64,000 nucleotides of DNA from assembly GCA_965153455.1 (NCBI GenBank), contig OZ234504.1, positions 4,278,001 to 4,342,000 on the forward strand, in the 5' to 3' direction. Positions 60,481-64,000 of the stretch are shown here, piece after piece. The number at the start of each line of letters is the position of its first letter. The first letter of the stretch is position 1. The notes beneath the pieces were generated by a model, which saw nothing but the letters and a program-made list of their open reading frames with translations, made no database searches and had not been told where the DNA came from. A program made the position numbers and the translations under genes. This DNA is from Sphagnum compactum (taxonomy: Eukaryota; Bryophyta; Sphagnopsida; Sphagnales).

Positions 60481-62558
60481 GTTTAAGGGGCAATGCTATA
60501 TAACAAACTAGTTCATATGGGTATATATGTGATAGGCTACTTTTAATATTCACTATAAACCATCCTAATTTCTTGTTTCGAGGTGGGTATGAGTTGAAGT
60601 TGAAGGTACATAATGAAGAGGTCAGTTTACAGTTTTTATATGACAATGGAACTATTCTAGTAACTTCTAATAAAATTTGATTCCTAGCATGTTACTATTT
60701 CCAAAACTATTCAACAATACATTTTGATTTCAAAGCATGCCCTCATGAATCAAAAGGTTGATCCCAACATTACCACTAATCATTAAGTTTGAAATGAATA
60801 TTTGTTGATTTTGATTTGAAAGTTAAGTGGAAAACATTTAAAGGTATTTTTCACATAATAGCAATAATCATGTTCAAAACTTGTTCATAATGGTTTCATC
60901 ACCAATATTGATTCAAATAACACTTTTAAAATGTAAATTTGATTAAATTATAAAATACTGATAATATCATTTTGGTATTATATATTTTTAAATTATTCAA
61001 TATTTGATTATTGTCTCAACCTATGTAATAAACCATGAATTATCCAACATTGGTTTAATCCCCCATGATCAATGACAAGGTGCATATGAAGATGATTTTT
61101 TTTTGGTTCAATTGGCAAGCAAAAAGGTCGTTAGAAACTTTTGTAACTAATTTGAAAGATGGAAATTCCTTTAGATCAAACATTTAGATCTCTTCATAAC
61201 TAAACAAAAGTTATCCAAGTGGAAGATTAGCATGTAAATCTAGTGATATATTTGATCTTGTCTTGTATAATGACTTCACATTTACAATATGTTTGTTCAT
61301 TACAATACACCTAAAGGTGTTGTTGTTATTAATATAATACAATTATACATGAGTTTACAACCTTTTAAACCTGACCATGATTAAATTATTGTCTTGATAT
61401 ATGTTTATAATTAGGAACAATAAAAACATTTTTAAAAAATGGATATTGTCCATCAATTCAAAAGACATATTCAATGTTATTCAAATGTAGCTACATGGAG
61501 AGCCTAATCCATGACAAAGGTTGGCAAGTCACATTGTCTAATACATTCAAAAAATTACACATGTTTTGGAAGTTGAAAAAAAAATTATTCGAATGTTAAA
61601 GGAGATAATAAACCAATGAACCTCATATGCATGAAGTTAATCAACATGTATTTGATTGGTGTTATATATTTAACTGTACCCAAGAAATCAAAATCTAACC
61701 TCTTATTCATGATGAAAGGCACTTGTTCAAGTATTGTCCATTTAAATTTCAAACTATGCAATTTAAATGTTTTGGTGGCTAGTGTAAAATATCATGATAT
61801 TTTGTAAATGTGGAATACATTTATGTTTCCATGTTATTGATTCATCTTCTAACAATTTGTGAAATGGTGGGTTAAATCAATGTATACCCATGTCAAAGTT
61901 TTTTTATTCACTTGAAGCTTCAAAATAATTTAAAAATTAGTTGTCCTTCATGCAACATTAAAAAAATCCTGATATCTAGGTTGTTGTGGACCATCCATAT
62001 CGTTATGTTGGCCCAATGTGTAAGAACCCCATACTATTAGCTTTTTAAAATTATGCATGTAATTCAAGTGGAAGATAACCTTTCAAAAATTATGGTTCAA
62101 TTGATTTGGAAATGATATTGCTAGCTCGAGGTTGTTCCCAATTAAATCGTTTAGTTCGTGGATGGTAGTAATATCTGTACAACCCCATCCCACCCTTTCA
62201 CTTGTTTCTTTCTACTTTCTTTAAGTATATAAATGAGACTATACTCATTTTAAAAACATCAATTAAAGTTGATCTTGAATCATACTTGACAAGATCATCC
62301 TTTTAAAAATAAAAAAAACAAATGACCAAAAGGATTTTGCAAACCAAAGAAATGGATCAGTAAAAGTTCTAAATTATGTAATTGTTACAATAATTTTCTA
62401 ATTATTCAGTGATAATTGAATATTCATATGTGATATGCAATTGGTTGGTGAAAATTAAGTTTCCTTGCATGATATATATGAAGTTTGAAGAATTAATTAA
62501 TGATTGATTGTTGTAAAGTTGCAACGAACTATACCTATATGCATTATTATCACACCAT
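60481..62558. other. Intergenic, no supported gene
   Basis: Plain AT-rich DNA, possibly a long intron of the gene at the right edge. I searched it for the missing WW-domain exon and did not find it. Confidence 0.4.
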
Positions 62559-62719
62559 TATCACTACAACAAAAAGGTGACCATGTATGTCAAGTCATTT
62601 CATGGAATTTTGAGTGAATTCACTAATTGTAATGAATGGGACCTAGTGAGGATGCAATGAATTCACTAGTTTGGTGAGAATGGATTAATGAATTGCACCC
62701 ACATTTTGTAGTAGTGTAT
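62559..62719. mobile_element. CACTA-type MITE, 155 bp, with TAT target duplication
   Basis: The element runs from 62562 to 62716. The left end is CACTACAACAAAAAGGTG. The right end reverse-complements to CACTACTACAAAATGTGG. Flanking TAT at 62559-62561 and 62717-62719 is the 3-bp duplication expected of CACTA transposons. There is no coding capacity; AATGAATTCACTAGT-like phrases inside also occur near the CACTA-like end at 47.0 kb. Confidence 0.88.
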
Positions 62720-63103
62720 ATTCATGTTTACAAACCTTAAGTCAACATGAATGTTCATGACTTTCTATATCATTCAGTTCAATCTAATGGGAGGACTATT
62801 CAAAGTTGTGCCAAATGGATCTATTGCAATAAACTTTGATTCCTTTACTTACAACATCTTAATTCCAAGTTAGTTGGAAATGTCATTTTGGAATTGATTG
62901 ATATTTGACCTATACATAATATGTGAAAAATTTAAACATGTGTATCTACACACGAATCAAAAATCAACTTTGTTATATTTTAAGTGTTGACCTTATGAAA
63001 CTTTCTCCACTAAAACAAAGTGTTTTAAGTTCATAATATTTATTAAATTGATGGCTTTAATGGGTTCCTTTCCAACAATCAAATATTGGTCAATAGTTCA
63101 TAC

Positions 63104-64000
63104 TTTCTACCATCATGAGCCTTATGTTCTTCCCATCCTGATTCAGTAGCCTCTGGCTTGACCAAATCCAAGTCTTTTGAATCATCTTGTGATATGTTTA
63201 ATGACATAAGAACACCATTCTGCATTTAATACAACTTTGATTAATATTTGTATGTGTGCAAGTGATTTAAATTGTTTGGAATTCTATTAATTTGCACATT
63301 CAATTTTATTCCAAAATTTGAAATTAAGAATTTACTAAAATGGGTTGTGTAAATTTATGCTCAAACATGTTGCATTGGCTTTTGATGGATTGATTAATTG
63401 AAATCATATTATTTGCACAAAATTGCAAGTGTAAAAACAATGAACTTATACCAAATTATCTTGATTATTGATTACATAAGTCTTATTCATAGGGCCCTGA
63501 TTAAACTTGTCAATATCTTGATTAGTGACTTGTTGAAGTGTAGAAGTTGCTCTTTGTATCATATCAAGTGGTCTATGTGCTTCATGAAATGAAGTTGGTT
63601 CTGGTACTAAAAGTTTTGAAGAAGAACCAGGATGTATCATGGATGATCTTATTGTGTGTTTCAAAACATCATTTCCATGTTTGCTTGTATCTTCAATTGC
63701 ATGTGTCAAACTCACAGGGGATCCTCCAGATGTTTGAGATTGCATATTTAAAAAATTGTAAATTTCTTTGTCTGGATCAAGCTTTTGTACCAATTTTGTT
63801 GGTTGATAATTTACATTTTGTTTTTGTTTTGCCTTTGTTGGTTGATATTTTAAATTTTGTTTTAGTTTTGCCTTTATGGGTTGATCATCTATAATTTGTT
63901 CTTGTTTTGCCCTTGTTGGTTGATCATCTGTAATTTGTTCTTGTTTTGCCCTTGTTGGTTGATCATCTAAGTTTTGTTTTGAATCGATTAATGTGCAATT
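63104..64000 (-). CDS. Partial gene: repeat-bearing protein with the start of a WW domain (two exons)
   Basis: Exon A runs from beyond the window edge (64000) to 63452, open throughout (183 codons), then donor GTATAAG. Exon B is 63219-63104, preceded by ATTAAATGCAG and phase-matched. Exon A opens with 13-residue repeats (DDQPTRAKQEQIT and two or more diverged units), continues KLDPDKEIYNFLNMQS and a Ser/His-rich stretch, and ends VINNQDNL. Exon B reads NGVLMSLNISQDDSKDLDLV and then ESGWEEHKAHDGR, the W-x-x-H-x-x-x-D-G-R opening of a WW domain. It probably splices at AA|GTATGA before the Tyr-Tyr strand. The rest of the domain must lie leftward and I could not find it. If unspliced there, the frame ends at a stop near 63087. 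WW domains bind proline-rich partners, often in RNA processing. The exact family is unknown, and 5' exons are outside the window. Confidence 0.62.
63790..63976 (-). repeat. Tandem 39-bp coding repeat
   Basis: About four to five units of 39 bp, with plus-strand landmarks TTGGTTGATCATCT, TAATTTGTTCTTG and TTTTGCCCTTG. The length is a multiple of three and the minus frame stays open. The two rightmost internal units are nearly identical; the units nearest 63790 are diverged. Confidence 0.88.

Overview
The window looks like nuclear DNA of a land plant. It is AT-rich, with GT-AG introns, a block of the plant telomere heptamer TTTAGGG, plant-type transposon debris, and two spliced genes of families that plants carry. 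I cannot place the species. A pseudogene of the PPR-DYW type argues mildly for a lineage rich in such genes (vascular plant or hornwort) rather than a typical moss. I saw no bacterial, viral, organellar or CRISPR signature.

Layout. From 1 to 30 kb the window is a gene-poor repeat zone. It holds an interspersed repeat in inverted copies (411-620 and 4140-4349), a second repeat in three copies, two minisatellites, and a PPR-DYW pseudogene at about 7.9-8.2 kb. It also holds a complete MITE with target duplication (9412-10029), a decayed PIF/Harbinger transposon at 11.0-13.6 kb with both of its genes in convergent order, interstitial telomere repeats near 16.9 kb, and several foldback sequences.

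From about 30.3 to 43.5 kb lies a gene island with higher GC and clear exon structure. A plus-strand gene (coding 31681-35664, nine coding exons) encodes a CHY zinc-finger/RING E3 ubiquitin ligase of the RZFP34/CHYR1/MIEL1 family. A minus-strand gene (43087 down to 37678, thirteen exons) encodes a BSD-domain protein of the plant DOS2-like type. The two genes are convergent, with about 2 kb between their coding ends. Nothing suggests a joint function.

From 43.5 to 63 kb the window returns to repeats. On the minus strand is a decayed reverse-transcriptase element with a zinc-knuckle and nuclease-like C-terminus, split by a 2.2-kb insert that starts with a CACTA-like end and carries a 70-bp satellite. 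After that come a tRNA-like SINE, a strong G-quadruplex motif, tandem copies of the first repeat family, and a 155-bp CACTA-type MITE with intact ends. At the right edge (63104-64000, minus) there are two exons of a further gene. They carry 13-residue repeats and what looks like the start of a WW domain.

Exon joins were worked out by hand from reading frame, splice sites and remembered family consensus. No alignment or transcript data were used.
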